Assembly: GCF_026151205.1 (NCBI RefSeq)
Contig: NC_087079.1
Span: 1,054,001 to 1,118,000 of the forward strand
Length of the DNA stretch: 64,000 bases
Direction of reading: 5' to 3'
Source: Bolinopsis microptera
Lineage: Eukaryota > Ctenophora > Tentaculata > Lobata > Bolinopsidae
The position numbers and the translations under genes were made by a program. Positions 24,901 to 31,962 of this stretch are shown here, piece by piece. Each line of letters opens with the position of its first letter. Positions within the stretch are counted from its first letter, which is position 1. The notes beneath the pieces were generated by a model that saw only the letters and a list, made by a program, of their open reading frames with translations, did no database searches and was not told the DNA's origin.

Positions 24901-25209
24901 TATTTCTAACTGTCAAACTAACCCCCAGGTTACGGTAACTTTACAGACCGGAGAACTCCCTCCCCTCCTCCCGGTCCCCTCCCCACCGCTATCTCCCTCC
25001 ACAGCTCCCTCAACTACAGAGTAAAGTCAGCTATGAGCTTCACCGCACCTGGCGCCCCTCCTTCTCCTGTCCTCTCCAGGTCCCAGTCTAGTAGTGCCAC
25101 GCACATCACAGAGACTCCCTCTCCAGTATTAGCTAAAGCTGCTGTGTTAAGGAATGCTAGCGAACTCTTCCTGTGTTACAGTGCTGCTGCTACAGCTAGT
25201 GTGGGCTAG
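925..25209 (+). CDS. Uncharacterised basic Ser/Pro-rich protein, 8 exons, hosting nested receptor genes
   Basis: Eight exons join in phase: 925-1017, 1321-1387, 1579-1736, 3792-3926, 7568-7701, 7979-8068, 24031-24155 and 24929-25209 (stop TAG 25207-25209), giving 360 residues. Each intron begins GT and ends AG. I do not recognise the family. Visible features are an acidic N-terminus beginning MDTGEESNSK, a lysine/arginine-rich block (KLTRSKSKKKLK), SAP-type motifs (RVASAPQQRPTSAG, RVQSAPEV, KRITSAPPRF), a basic helical stretch in exons 6-7 (EEWHDKIVEQHE followed by an Arg/Lys-rich segment), and a Pro/Ser-rich tail. There is no signal peptide or membrane span. SAP-rich basic proteins are frequent among ciliary and cytoskeletal proteins, but that is only a weak hint. 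The 16-kb sixth intron contains four receptor genes on both strands. The strongest evidence that this is one gene is phase agreement across all seven junctions. Confidence 0.72.
1737..3199. other. Intron 3 sequence with short tandem repeats
   Basis: Noncoding. A TAGTAGTAGTAATCGTTA-type repeat (four units) lies at about 1810-1906, a TATAGTAG repeat at about 2288-2350, and an ACACTAC repeat at about 2909-2945. A TACAACGTATGATCAC segment near 2600 resembles part of the hairpin module found at 27.1 and 31.1 kb. Immediately upstream, intron 2 contains three imprecise copies of a TACTTGAAAGGA.CCCAGC unit (about 1477-1560) running into the exon 3 acceptor. Confidence 0.5.
3200..3785. repeat. 13-bp minisatellite CCACCCCTGGTAA abutting the exon 4 acceptor
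   Basis: Roughly 45 units of CCACCCCTGGTAA, with variants such as CCTGATAA, CCCTTGTAAA and CGCCCCTGGTAA. The last unit grades directly into the polypyrimidine tract and acceptor (CCACCCCTTTTGCAG) of the exon starting at 3792. The array is open in several frames of the minus strand only because its unit carries no stop there; it is not a gene. Confidence 0.95.
4078..5192. repeat. CT-rich minisatellite, left block
   Basis: Irregular units of about 27-40 bp built from ACACTCTTTAACCACC plus a variable (CT)n tract, with ends alternating between CTCCAACA and CTAGCACT. The same array resumes at 6556 after an inserted palindromic element. It ends near 7545, just before the exon starting at 7568. Confidence 0.95.
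4561..4616 (+). repeat. Extra copy of the exon 5 acceptor and first 33 exon bases inside the array
   Basis: The sequence from CTCAACTTCCCCTCGCAG through the first 33 bases of exon 5 (AAAGGCGGTTTCGAGTCTAA onward to CTGCAG) is repeated here almost base for base. The functional copy is at about 7550-7600. After CTGCAG this copy returns to array sequence (TGGGTTCTCTCTCC) rather than continuing the exon, and no donor follows at once. It is a captured splice-site fragment carried by the minisatellite. Confidence 0.9.
5189..6557. mobile_element. Fold-back (palindromic) element inserted at TTAA, nonautonomous
   Basis: Two arms of about 665 bp (about 5193-5862 and 5886-6553) are near-perfect reverse complements around a loop of some 23 bp. 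The outer ends are a G run followed by CCAATGG on the left, mirrored as CCATTGG and a C run on the right. TTAA flanks both ends. The target was the array motif CTCTTTAACCACC, and one TTAA is now found on each side, as expected for a 4-bp target-site duplication. TTAA duplications are typical of piggyBac-type transposases. No coding frame is visible, so mobilisation would need an enzyme in trans. High arm identity suggests recent insertion or arm correction. Confidence 0.85.
6556..7545. repeat. CT-rich minisatellite, right block
   Basis: Continuation of the ACACTCTTTAACCACC/(CT)n array after the palindromic insertion. It ends in a C-rich tract around 7440-7470 and then in CTCTCAACTTCCCCTCGCAG, the acceptor of the exon at 7568. 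Confidence 0.95.
7688..7806 (+). repeat. 56-bp direct duplication of the exon 5 donor
   Basis: Exon 5 ends CTTAGACCAGC|GTGAGT. The last ~14 exon bases plus about 40 intron bases (TTAGTCTTAGT.ATATAGTT onward) occur twice in tandem, so two identical potential 5' splice sites lie 56 bp apart. Only the first keeps the reading frame into exon 6 without extra sequence. Confidence 0.9.
8072..8515. repeat. Array of GTTACCATGGTAAC palindromes at the start of intron 6
   Basis: About twenty units alternate between GTTACCATGGTAAC, GTTATCATGTGTTGTTACC and CTACTACAGTTGTTA. The array begins within a few bases of the exon 6 donor (CACGCAG|GTACGT). The core is a 14-bp perfect palindrome that is also found singly elsewhere in the window. 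The minus/plus open frame across it is a by-product of the repeat. Confidence 0.93.
8516..11141. other. Intron 6 sequence and upstream region of the first receptor gene
   Basis: No coding exon seen. Local tandem duplications are present: about 8692-8822 (two ~65-bp copies containing TTTAATCAAAACACTCTACA), 8978-9062 (two copies around CTCCAGCGTTTTACTT), 9508-9690 (four ~44-bp copies around CCTTGATCACCAGCTGAA) and 11015-11102 (two copies around ATTACAGCTCTTGTTTAAGC). The last pair lies just upstream of the receptor start at 11142 and may be part of its 5' UTR or promoter. Confidence 0.5.
11142..12176 (+). CDS. Divergent rhodopsin-like 7TM receptor (344 aa), intronless
   Basis: A single open frame predicts seven hydrophobic segments at roughly residues 25-47, 52-80, 105-127, 142-167, 193-218, 258-283 and 295-318, with a basic C-terminus. 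A Cys before TM3 (DRCRIKQG) and Cys residues in loop 2 could form the usual disulphide. The canonical motifs are altered: the DRY position reads LVRSL, the TM6 CWxP position reads TTTLPWA, and the TM7 NPxxY reads SPLVY. Two close relatives lie at 18701-19790 and 21524-22450 on the other strand, sharing VPNP(F/Y)K before TM1 and RCxIKQGLQTFALLLPGY at TM3. An 8-residue in-frame insertion (VTMVTDTH) in loop 1 is absent from both. Plasma-membrane role and ligand are unknown. It lies within intron 6 of the 925-25209 gene, on the same strand. Confidence 0.85.
   Translation: MFRVPDIEENFVPNPYKLSLSISKWVTIPAGALLFISSTLTVYLIIKHFRPLLKLYLSVLMYLFSQLLLLTVVMSFFILELVSPTDTHVTMVTDTHDRCRIKQGLQTFALLLPGYCVLIITLVRSLFVTFPLSYSHFIKKRYQLAGLGVSVLVCGLVSAAPSLGLCSVTVTKEIVGGEGNTDEITICGFEDKSEMACKAFFGILLALGFILPVLSVIILYFYIIRVVIRARKSHSILTKSASSSSEHFKSKESMEQRSVPWSIIAILVVCLTTTLPWAGMIVYTVEITEMLANGGQFSYVFDVFYSVLQILIGCSPLVYLLTTNSMRGELLRMFQGSCSRRNNS
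11394..11429. repeat. 24-bp in-frame insertion: palindrome with flanking direct repeat
   Basis: Inside the receptor frame, AGATACACAT occurs on both sides of the palindrome GTTACCATGGTAAC (palindrome at 11406-11419). Removing 24 bp restores the length seen in the two paralogues (ELVSPTDTHDRC against ELLDPEETESRC). The layout looks like a short palindrome inserted with a ~10-bp duplication, though replication slippage could also give it. Confidence 0.8.
12177..12891. other. Spacer between convergent receptor genes
   Basis: This lies between the stops of the + strand receptor and the - strand LDLa receptor. It holds a small CTACGTGAG/CCTACCTGAGA repeat at 12178-12222, an imperfect palindrome (GTTACCATGGTTAC) near 12380, and AT-rich sequence that probably contains both 3' UTRs. 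An ATTAAA at about 12354 could serve polyadenylation of the + gene. No exon seen. Confidence 0.5.
12892..16693 (-). CDS. Chitin-binding-like / LDLa / 7TM receptor (GRL101/relaxin-receptor-like), with a frameshift
   Basis: Exon 1 (16693-16633) encodes a signal peptide (MGVKLSIALLIVLVQGIFC) and ends at GTAAGA. Exon 2 starts at 16419 after an AG, in matching phase, and runs to the stop at 12892. Extracellular order: two hevein-like modules (GRCGTNSTLPDGSPAECDP and GRCGSGNRLPNNSPGECNH, each with PCCS), a Cys-rich segment ending YQACGFNAQITNTDVLCGG, then about six LDLa repeats (for example CDGMWDCPDGSDE, CDLIDDCGDMSDE). The C-terminal ~400 residues are a 7TM domain with LGR-like ERILANKALISLIGSGDLVIG and NPLIY in TM7; DRY is replaced by IIRMY. 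The two long frames (16399-15770 and 15801-12892) overlap at 15770-15801 and need a one-base shift to join, so this is either a damaged allele, a very recent pseudogene or an assembly error. LDLa/7TM receptors of this kind couple to G proteins; the ligand is unknown. Confidence 0.85.
16694..18700. other. Intergenic (within host intron), with an old diverged duplication
   Basis: No gene supported. Segments at about 16976-17215 and 17598-17803 align as diverged direct copies (shared landmarks: CAGAAATTAC.AGCGAAAT, GGCCTATTTA, GGAA.TGA.ATGATT, AATAC...TCCT). A G-rich tract lies at 17809-17828. The 100-aa open frame at 18028-18330 has no recognisable features and I do not call it. Confidence 0.45.
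18701..19790 (-). pseudogene. 7TM receptor paralogue with a 1-bp frameshift
   Basis: Two overlapping minus-strand frames (19790-19155 and 19225-18701) together make one receptor. The first begins MEPPPPPIPTPP, a proline-rich N-terminus, followed by VPNPFKHNLPLS and TM1-TM4; the second carries TM5-TM7 and ends with a stop at 18701. Compared with the paralogue at 21524-22450, the sequence at about 19210 has one extra base (CCG instead of CG on the + strand), which puts the end of TM4/loop 2 out of frame after GLCN. Otherwise the two are almost the same base for base, so the lesion is recent or an assembly error. The motif changes match the + strand receptor: VRSIF for DRY, TTTLPWA in TM6, SPLVY in TM7. 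Confidence 0.8.
19791..21523. other. Spacer between the paired receptor paralogues
   Basis: AT-rich noncoding DNA with one marked repeat at 20415-20672. Short frames on both strands have no recognisable content. Upstream control sequence for the 18701-19790 copy and the 3' UTR of the 21524-22450 copy should lie here. Confidence 0.45.
20415..20672. repeat. TACAC/TGTAC-type simple repeat
   Basis: Imperfect tandem units such as ACTATACACTGTACATTAT repeat for ~250 bp; the units are rich in TGTACA and TATA palindromes. Frames that look open on both strands are by-products of the repeat. Confidence 0.93.
21524..22450 (-). CDS. Divergent rhodopsin-like 7TM receptor (308 aa)
   Basis: An intact minus-strand frame starts at the Met in MGFSFPSYIAL and contains all seven membrane segments, with RCQIKQGLQTFALLLPGY at TM3, VRSIF in place of DRY, TTTLPWAGMIVYTV in TM6 and SPLVYLLTT in TM7. 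It is nearly identical to 18701-19790, so the pair is a recent tandem duplication. The relatives carry VPNP(F/Y)K upstream of TM1. Here the same peptide is encoded upstream (about 22463-22495), but one base is missing near 22461 relative to the other copy, so it is out of frame with the 7TM. An ATG at 22637-22639 soon meets a stop. The real N-terminus is therefore uncertain: the gene may use the internal Met, or its 5' end is broken. Confidence 0.8.
   Translation of the reverse strand: MGFSFPSYIALVIFSALVFYIIFKRFRPLLNIYLSVLFYIMSQLLLLMVLSVSWITEQLDPEETESRCQIKQGLQTFALLLPGYSILIITGVRSIFITFPLSHFYYLKKRYQLATFGGALLICGLIAAAPSFGLCNAVVQTTLVNGQREEMEYCSYDDRNKLECKVFYSVVLVVGLLLPNISVITLYIYICRLAAKAKETHRSLTESSTTSIKETKAMTEQRTIPWSIVAILAVCLSTTLPWAGMIVYTVEITEMHAEGEKLSYIFDVFYSVLQILIGCSPLVYLLTTNSMLKELVKMLKSAKDCCRR
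22451..24030. other. Rest of host intron 6
   Basis: Contains the broken Pro-rich N-terminal region of the adjacent receptor (22451-22639), a GACAATTGACCCC repeat with a telomere-like core (22970-23213), an ATTAGTAGCATTATTACTA repeat at about 23755-23822, and two C runs at about 23899-23910 and 23966-23979. The exon 7 acceptor (GATATTTCAG) ends at 24030. No other exon seen. Confidence 0.5.
22968..23213. repeat. GACAATTGACCCC repeat with short TTAGGG core
   Basis: Units of GACAATTGACCCCCC and the longer spacer CTATGTAATTACACTGGGGT / GAAATCTAGGGCTTAGTAC repeat about twice. The block ends in three GGTTAGGG-type units followed by inverted copies (GGGGGGTCAATAG). It begins at GGTACCGCGACAATTG. The element at 34545-35165 is the same family in the opposite orientation. 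Confidence 0.85.
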
Positions 25210-25372
25210 GTTACCATAGTTACCATAGTTACCATAGTTACACTAGGCATTGCACAGCTATATAGTGTGGGCTATGCATTGTACAGCTAGCGTGGGCTAG
25301 ACATTGCACAGCTATATAGTTACCATAGTTACACTAGGCACTGCACAGCTAGTGTAGGCTAGGCATTGCTAT
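25190..25372 (+). repeat. Tandem copies of the gene's terminal coding bases and stop
   Basis: The coding end ACAGCTAGTGTGGGCTAG (stop at 25207-25209) recurs downstream as ACAGCTAGCGTGGGCTAG and ACAGCTAGTGTAGGCTAG, mixed with GTTACCATAGTTACC units and GCATTGCACAGCTA. These lie in the 3' UTR. CCNK shows the same kind of stop-codon duplication at 48.4 kb. Confidence 0.85.
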
Positions 25373-25976
25373 TATTCACTTTCTCTTTACACATGTTGTT
25401 TTTTGCAGTCGGGCGTGAGGTTTCCGTATCAATGATGTCTTCAACTGATCAGAAGTTTTCTTAATTAATACGTATAACAGTCTACCAACAATTTGATCTT
25501 TGAAAATATGGGAATTGTTGCATAATGCACTTAAGCATTTTTGTTTTGGATTGTTTGGAATAAACTATGGATAATATGTGATCAAAATATTTGAAATTTA
25601 TCGATAAATGGGTTATGAATATTGAATATAATGTTTCTCTTAGGTTTTTTGTTAATTGTTAATTGTTACCTTAAAGCTAGATAGAGGTAATAACACTACA
25701 CGAATCTACCAGGTATCACCTTCAAGTTAGATATAGGTAATAGCACTACACGAATCCACCAGTTGTCACTTTCAAGTTAGATAAAGAGGTATTTTGTCTG
25801 GTAAATATCTCCGTTAATGGCTCACCTATCTTTCCTAGCATGCTTCATCGATTATTACCCCTTCGACCTTAAATTTGTTTAATAATACCAACTCTGATAA
25901 TATTTTGAATAGCCATTAATTGTCGAATTGGGGATGTGCTTCTACAGAGATACTTACTTGGATACTTTGATGAGGT
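25373..25976. other. 3' flank of the first gene
   Basis: AT-rich, no exon seen. AATAAA at 25559-25564 is a candidate polyadenylation signal. A ~63-bp direct duplication around AGATAGAGGTAATAACACTA / AGATATAGGTAATAGCACTA lies at about 25675-25790. Confidence 0.45.
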
Positions 25977-26600
25977 TTAGCCAAAATAGTCAGGGACGTC
26001 GTGCTGGATGTTCCAGTCTAATAATGAGTTAGGGCATAATGTCGTGTAACTCGGACTTGGACATTTATCCGGAACTTTGTAAAGATACTGTCCTATAGCT
26101 GCTTCGAATGCGTTAAATCCGTTACAGTGTAATTTATGGTCTCGGGCAGAAGATTTCAAAGTTAGGTAGGTTTTACAGAGAAAGAGTTCTCATAGAGGGT
26201 CTGGACAGCTGATGGACAGCTTTTTGGGGGTTGAGGAACCTCTGCTCTCAATCCAAACCTGTCAGACGAGTGGAATGTCATTTTGTCATCAGCCTTTTTC
26301 TGGAGGATTTTCCATGTATTACTACCTCTCGCCTTCTTTGGAGTGATGGCTGATCGAGATATAATTATCTCTCCCAGTAGTCCATTTCTTGATAGCCAGA
26401 TATTCTGCGTGTAAAAGGTCTTTGAATGGCTTCCAGAGTCTGGATATCTTGAACTTTGTGGGGATTCACAGGGGGAACAGTTTATGCTGGTTTCGATTGA
26501 CCATTTACTAACTCTGTCGAGGTATCCTTGGTTACCATAGTTACTTGGAGGAGAGCCAGATCTCTTTCATATTCGATTGGTCTGGAAACTTTGTCGTCTG
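25977..26600 (-). pseudogene. Decayed LINE, C-terminal part of reverse transcriptase ORF
   Basis: Read on the minus strand, pieces in shifting frames spell a familiar LINE C-terminus: LEAIQRPFTRRISG followed by DYWER, then SLQRRRER (YWERL..LxLxSLQRRRERY), then DKMTFHSSDRFGLRAE, and finally a 60-codon open frame containing AIGQYLYKVPDKCPSPSY and NSLLDW. Several stops and frameshifts break it, so it is inactive. A VTMVT-encoding GTAACTATGGTAACC copy interrupts it near 26530. I can place it among non-LTR retrotransposons but not in a clade. Confidence 0.7.
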
Positions 26601-27579
26601 AAAAATTATTGACTTTGATTGTTGGATAGTGTTTACTATTAGTCCCAGGAACAGAAGGGACTGTTTTTCATTAACAAGGACTGTTTGGATCCTATTTTCA
26701 GAGATGAAGTATAATTAAATAGTTTAATTACTACTATTATGCATCATCTTGTGATAATATTACATAAAACCAGGGTTTCAGTTAAGAATAAGATTATAAG
26801 ATAAAAATGGCAAAGTTTGCATTTACTATAATTGCAGTTCTCTATGATAATTTGTAAGCAAAAATTTCGATCAATAAAACTTGTATTGACTTTCTATTTA
26901 ATAACAAACCACTGGTAGCAGGGGGATTGTCAGTGAAATGCCGTCTCATTTCTTTATATGTGGGCGATCGCTGAATTTCCCGATCCATGATAACATTTAA
27001 ACGTCTAATATCATATTATTGATCATGAGAGTCATTTCTTATTTCTGTGATTTTTATCTTTGCAACCCTATCCTATGTTGTATCACGTGGTGACCCCCAC
27101 TGTCGCTTCACTATAGTCTTCGACGATACAGGGGGAGCCGCACACTTCGTGCGCGGCGGGTCATACAACGTATGACAAATCCTATGGCTATGCAAGCTGA
27201 CACGGATCTGTGAATGATAATTCATGATTAATTGAACAAAAAATGCGGCCACATATGTTTTGTGGATGCCTGCTTAAATTCTGATCCGTGATGCAATGGC
27301 GTATAATATTTGCCTGTTCATGAGCATGAAGATAACTGATAAGGCGGAGTGACAGGCTAGGATGACCACCACCCATTAAATCATTTTATTTATATTTTAT
27401 GCAACCCTATGCTCATTGTTTATGCAAGCTGCACAGATCAGATGTAAAAATGTCATTCTTTGCGTGAGGTTGGTGTGGAACCATATTTTCTTGATCAAAC
27501 CAACGCTACACTGCATGGCAACATAATACATAATAGTAATACGTGACTACCGCACAAAGTTTGCGCGCGAATAGAAGTA
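26601..27579. other. Intergenic, upstream of LINE
   Basis: AT-rich; no gene seen. Contains the hairpin-rich module at 27085-27180. Sequence from about 27185 to 27579 may belong to the LINE or to the same repeat as the module, but I cannot define its ends. Confidence 0.4.
27085..27180 (+). repeat. Hairpin-rich dispersed module, copy 1
   Basis: The module starts ATCACGTGGTGACCCCCACT and ends GTCATACAACGTATGACA. It holds a perfect 7-bp inverted repeat (GTCATAC AAC GTATGAC), a GC-rich hairpin (CCGCACACTTCGTGCGCGG), and an outer stem between the CCCCCACTGT side and ACAGGGGG. Copy 2 is at 31079-31175. Strong local pairing conserved between copies suggests a structured RNA or element terminus. Confidence 0.7.
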
Positions 27580-29185
27580 TACACTTACAACTCGTCAATT
27601 AAGTCGACTTCTGATATGAGTATACTTCCCCTGAAAAAAGTGAGCAATATACTTGCACCAGTGCTTAGCTGCCTAGTCTCTGCGTCTCTACATCAGGGGA
27701 AGTTTCCGCATAAATTGAAAATCGCGAAAGTAGTTCCACTTCACAAAGGTGGGTCACGTGCTGAAGTTTCAAACTATCGACCTATCTCACTACTCTCATG
27801 TTTCTCAAAAATCTTTGAAAAAATTATGCAAGCGCGACTATTAGATCACTTAAAGACAGAGAAAATCCTATTTGACTCTCAATACGGATTTCGGGCTGGG
27901 CACAGCTGCAAACATGCTTTACTAGAAGCCCAAAACCATATTCACAGGGCACTAGAAAAAAAGCAGGTCACAGCACTGCTTCTATTGGACTACAGCAAGG
28001 CCTTTGACATGGTTGACAGCAGTATTCTTCTGAGAAAACTTGAGCACTATGGAGTTCGGGGGTTGGCTTTATCTTGGTTTCACTCATATCTAACCGATAG
28101 AGAGCAATACGTGAGCGTCAACAACTGCAAGTCCTCTCACCTCAAACTTAACTACGGAGTACCACAGGGCTCCATTCTCGGACCAATTCTGTTCATAATC
28201 TACATCAACGACCTTCCTCAGATTAGTAATTTAGCTAAACATATTTATTTCGCTGACGACGCAAACCTAATAATAAGTACAGATACATTTGAACAACTTA
28301 ATGCATTGGTGAATGAGATTCTGACTTTGATAATTGATTGGGCTACTAATAACGGGCTTAAATTAAATGCTAGCAAAACTAAATATATGATCCTTACAAA
28401 TAAGAAAACTAAGGATATAGAAATCTACATGGGAGGTGAGCGACTAAAGCAAAGTTATCACGAAAAGTTTCTTGGCGTGATTATTGATACTAAGCTAAAT
28501 TGGGCCCACCACATTAGACATTTAGCCACTAAAGTATCTAGAAATGCGGGTATTCTCTACAAACTCAAAGGCTCAGTACCTAACAAAGCACTCAAGTTGA
28601 TATACAACAGCTTTGTTCAGTCTCACTTGTACTACTGCTGCACAGTTTGGGGAACAAGATCGCTAAACTCCGTTAAAAGAGTCTTCTCGGAGCAGAAAAA
28701 GGGCATTCGCGCTGCAGATAACCAATACCACCGCTATTTTTATGACAAAGATCTGAATAGCACACCTTCACACACAAAGGAAATTTTCAATAAACTAGAA
28801 GTATTAGCTTTACCGAACGTGATAGCTAAATGTATATTATGCTTAATGCACAAAGTTTATTCTAACACTAACTGCACCACCAAATATTATAAGAATGTTC
28901 ACTGTTTCAAACTTAAACGCACCTAGAAGAGAACCTGAGTTCTTTGCAGTACCATTTAACCGTTTATGTAATTCAGACAAGAGCATTTCTTACATTGGGC
29001 CTAAGTTATATAACCAAACAGTCAACATAATTAACAAGGACATAAAATATGTCACCACTTGCCTACAAGACAAATTCCTAAATTCATTCAAGTCTACAGT
29101 CAACAAGCATGTGCTTACTGCACAAGCACATAAACCGGATGACAAGGACTGGGACAACTCAAATTTCGTACTTTTGGAAATTTAA
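27580..29185 (+). mobile_element. Non-LTR retrotransposon (jockey/CR1-like), 5'-truncated, frameshifted reverse transcriptase
   Basis: The main frame (27616-28926, open slightly further upstream) encodes a reverse transcriptase: NYRPISLLSCFSKIFEK (RT1/2), QYGFRAGHSCKHAL, LLLLDYSKAFDMVD (RT3, first catalytic Asp), GVPQGSILGPILFIIYINDLP (RT4), YFADDANL (RT5, catalytic FADD), then the thumb region NGLKLNASKTKYM and LGVIIDTKLNW. One frameshift near 28915 moves the C-terminus (SISYIGPKLYNQ) into the frame ending at 29185. The apurinic endonuclease and ORF1 parts are missing, so the copy is 5'-truncated and dead on its own. No poly(A) tail or target duplication could be placed. Confidence 0.88.
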
Positions 29186-29707
29186 ATAATTTGGTACAAC
29201 ATACGTTGATCATAATAACGAGCAACAAAACTTTAACCTCATAACAAAATATGACTATCTTCGAGCATTTTTTTACAATGCTATCGACACCGCGCAATTT
29301 CACTGTCATTTACAACTTTTAAAAGATAAAAATATCACCGCGCATTCTTCAGACCCTGTGTCGCTGTTCTAAATTTATGTCAAGAGATAAGAGTTATTTA
29401 AAATTCTTAATAGTACTATTTAAATTTGCTAATAGCATAATCATATTTTATACATTATTAATACTTTATACATTGTGTGCATATATTTATATTTGATTGT
29501 AATTAAAGATTTTAAGGCGTTAGTGCCGAGTAATGCCTTCGGGTAGTGCTCCTCAATCAATCACTTACAGCGTGTGTCATATCAAGCAATTGCTGTTTTC
29601 ACGTGCTACTGCACTATATTAGTTTAAAATTTGTTACAATTTTCTAACTTTTGGTTTATTTCACCCGCGATCCTCCGGACTTCCGAATTTTGAGAAACCA
29701 GCGTTCA
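29186..29707. other. Intergenic, 3' of LINE
   Basis: AT-rich; probably includes the LINE 3' UTR. No coding sequence seen. Confidence 0.4.
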
Positions 29708-30705
29708 AAAATGGCTCTTACTAATTCGCTCGCCCAAAAATTTCACGTGACTTTGGTTTTTATGGTTTTGCATCCGTACAAAACGGTTTTACATAAATCC
29801 TAACCATAACCCTCACCACAACCCTAACCCTAAACAATCGAATTCGTATTTTACCAGCCTGTCACGTGACCAAAACGGTTTTTTGCCCATAACTCTCCAG
29901 GGAAGCATTTTAACCCTATACTACGTCATGGGGTGTGATTCAGAATCAGCGTCCAAAAATACACCGATTTAGATCACTTTCATGCCCAAAGGGCCTTTTC
30001 ACAAGAATTTTCTTAAAATTTGGGCGAGCAATTAAGTAGGAGCGTTCAAAAATGCATCGATTCAAGTTGGTTTCAATTTTCAGATCCTTTTTAGAAAAAT
30101 CTCAAAATTGGAATGTAAATTGATTTTATAGCAGACTCTCGTATAGTAGTTGTAATTGTTAATTCTAAAATTTGCATATTTGAGCAAAAACCGTATAATT
30201 ATTTCACATAGCCATTGGCCATGAGTCTACACTTCAGCGCACATAGCCATGTGTCTTCGCGTACTGCGTGACGCGCTTGTTTCACAAGTAAAATAGTGTC
30301 GCGCGCTACTGCAGCATGCAAGCGAAAGGGCTTTGGTTAGAGCAATCGATTTAATTATCAAAACCTACCAATAGTATGTTAAAGTGATTCAAATCAATGT
30401 ATTTTTGGACGCTGATTCCGAATCACCTTTCACGACGTAGGTTAAAAATGCTTACCTGTGACCTGGAGAGTTATGGGCGAAAAACCATTTTAGTCGCGTG
30501 GCAGGCTATAGCAGCTAGTAAAACACGAATTCGATTGTTTAATTAGGGCTCGGGTTAGTATAGGCAATAGGGTTACGGATTGTGTTAAGGGTTGGGATTA
30601 GTATAGGGTTTATGTAAAACCTTTTTGTTTGTCTGCAAAACCATAAAACCAAAGTGCAAAGTCACGTAATAATTTTTGAGCTAGCAAATTAGTAAATAAT
30701 CCCAT
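29708..30705. repeat. Second fold-back repeat, diverged arms
   Basis: A left arm at about 29708-29990 and a right arm at about 30378-30705 are imperfect reverse complements. Paired landmarks are TTCACGTGACTTTGGTTTTT with AAAACCAAAG..AGTCACGTAA, and TCAGAATCAGCGTCCAAAAA with TTTTTGGACGCTGATTCCGA. The ~390-bp loop contains a GCGCGC-rich stretch. Telomere-like CCCTAACCCTAA and GGGTTAG motifs sit inside the arms. The arms are more diverged than those of the 5.2-kb element, so this is an older insertion. Termini and target duplication are not clear. Confidence 0.7.
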
Positions 30706-31078
30706 TGCCCATAAAACTAAATTTTAGTGCTAGATGGTAACATCCAACATACAATTATGAATTATAAATATACTTGATCTGCAGAGTGCAAAATAAATAA
30801 GTATGGTATCACATATCAGCTAGCGCGCTGGTATATAATTAATAATAGTAGTACACGCTGTTAAAGTCGGCCTGACCACACCACCACTCTCATTACCACA
30901 GTTGGTGAAAGAACCCAATCGCCGGGCTTTTATTTTTAGCATATCCAACCATCAAACATTATGTTACAGCTAAAAGCAGCGTATTTTGCCCCATTTTCAT
31001 CACTATATCAACTCCGATATATATATATATAGATATCCACCAAATTTTTCGGACAGTTGTAAAAGCTAGTACATAGTA

Positions 31079-31175
31079 TTACGTCGTGACCCCCATCGTC
31101 GTATCACTACCCCTGTAGAGTTTCTACGATACAGTGGGAGCCGCGCACTCGTGCGCGGCGGGTCATACAACGTAT
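31079..31175 (+). repeat. Hairpin-rich dispersed module, copy 2
   Basis: Same module as 27085-27180: GTGACCCCCATCGTCGTATC, an outer stem closing with TACGATACAGTGGGAGCCGC, the hairpin CCGCGCACTCGTGCGCGG and the terminal inverted repeat GTCATACAACGTATGAC. The GTCATACAACGTATGAC end is identical in both copies, while stem bases differ yet still pair. Confidence 0.7.
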
Positions 31176-31334
31176 GACAAGTTTGATTGACGGTGTCAAC
31201 CTATCGAGATCGTTGCTCTGCGAAGCAAGAATGCTAGTTTGCGCGGCGCGTCGAAGCGGCGAAGTCCTCCAAATTACAAGTGAAAGCCCTATTGGAAGGT
31301 CTTCACCAAGGTTATGTGTTATGGATATCTTCGG

Positions 31335-31760
31335 GGTTATAGTTAGGGTTAGGGTTGGGATTAGGGTTTATGTAAATTGTAAAACCGTTTTGTACGGCTG
31401 CAAAACCATAAAAACCAAAGTCACGTGAAATTTTTGGGCGAGCGAATTAGTAAAAGCCCCAATTTTCAGAATGATCTCATTCAAGAAACCAAAGATATGA
31501 CAAAATAATACGACATAAATCAACGAATTTCATCAAATTACGCTGTTTCACTTTTATGCCTATTTTGCTCCAAAAGCCGCGCACAATCAAATGAAACTCA
31601 CTAATTTTTCTAAAAAGGTATACAACATTTGTTGCTCTAACCAGAGCCCTCTCGCTTGCAGTAGCGCGCGACCGCCGAAGGCGCGTCACGCAGTACGTGT
31701 ATACACATGGCTATGTGAACAAAATTTGGTACTGTGAAAATTCTCACAGTCTCTAGAAAA
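31335..31760. repeat. Partial copy of the 29.7-kb fold-back repeat
   Basis: TTAGGGTTAGGGTTGGGATT, then AAAACCGTTTTGTACGGCTG, AAAACCATAAAAACCAAAGT and CACGTGAAATTTTTGGGCGA match the arm of the 29708-30705 element. Downstream, CTCTCGCTTGCAGTAGCGCG and GCGTCACGCAGTACGTG match its loop in inverted order (about 30230-30350). Confidence 0.7.
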
Positions 31761-31809
31761 CAATGGTAAACAAATTTTGAAAATCCGAGCAAGTTTATTT
31801 TATCGTGCA

Positions 31810-31962
31810 CCCCTTAGTATGAGCCCAACCAATGACCAAGCTCATTCTCAAGGAAGACCAATATCCAGTATGAAGCCCGTCTTGATGTTGCAGCTGTCGG
31901 AGTGTATGCACCCTTTGAAAGAAAGTACTTTGACATCAGGGTCACACATCCTGACTGCGACA
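31810..31962 (+). pseudogene. Short fragment of a mobile-element-type protein
   Basis: A ~43-codon open stretch between stops reads SRKTNIQYEARLDVAAVGVY followed by FERKYFDIRVTHPDC. The pattern EARLD....G......FFDVRV.NP is one I associate with a protein widespread in invertebrate repeat families, so this is probably a degraded piece of a mobile element. Flanking sequence adds nothing and the assignment is tentative. Confidence 0.35.
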
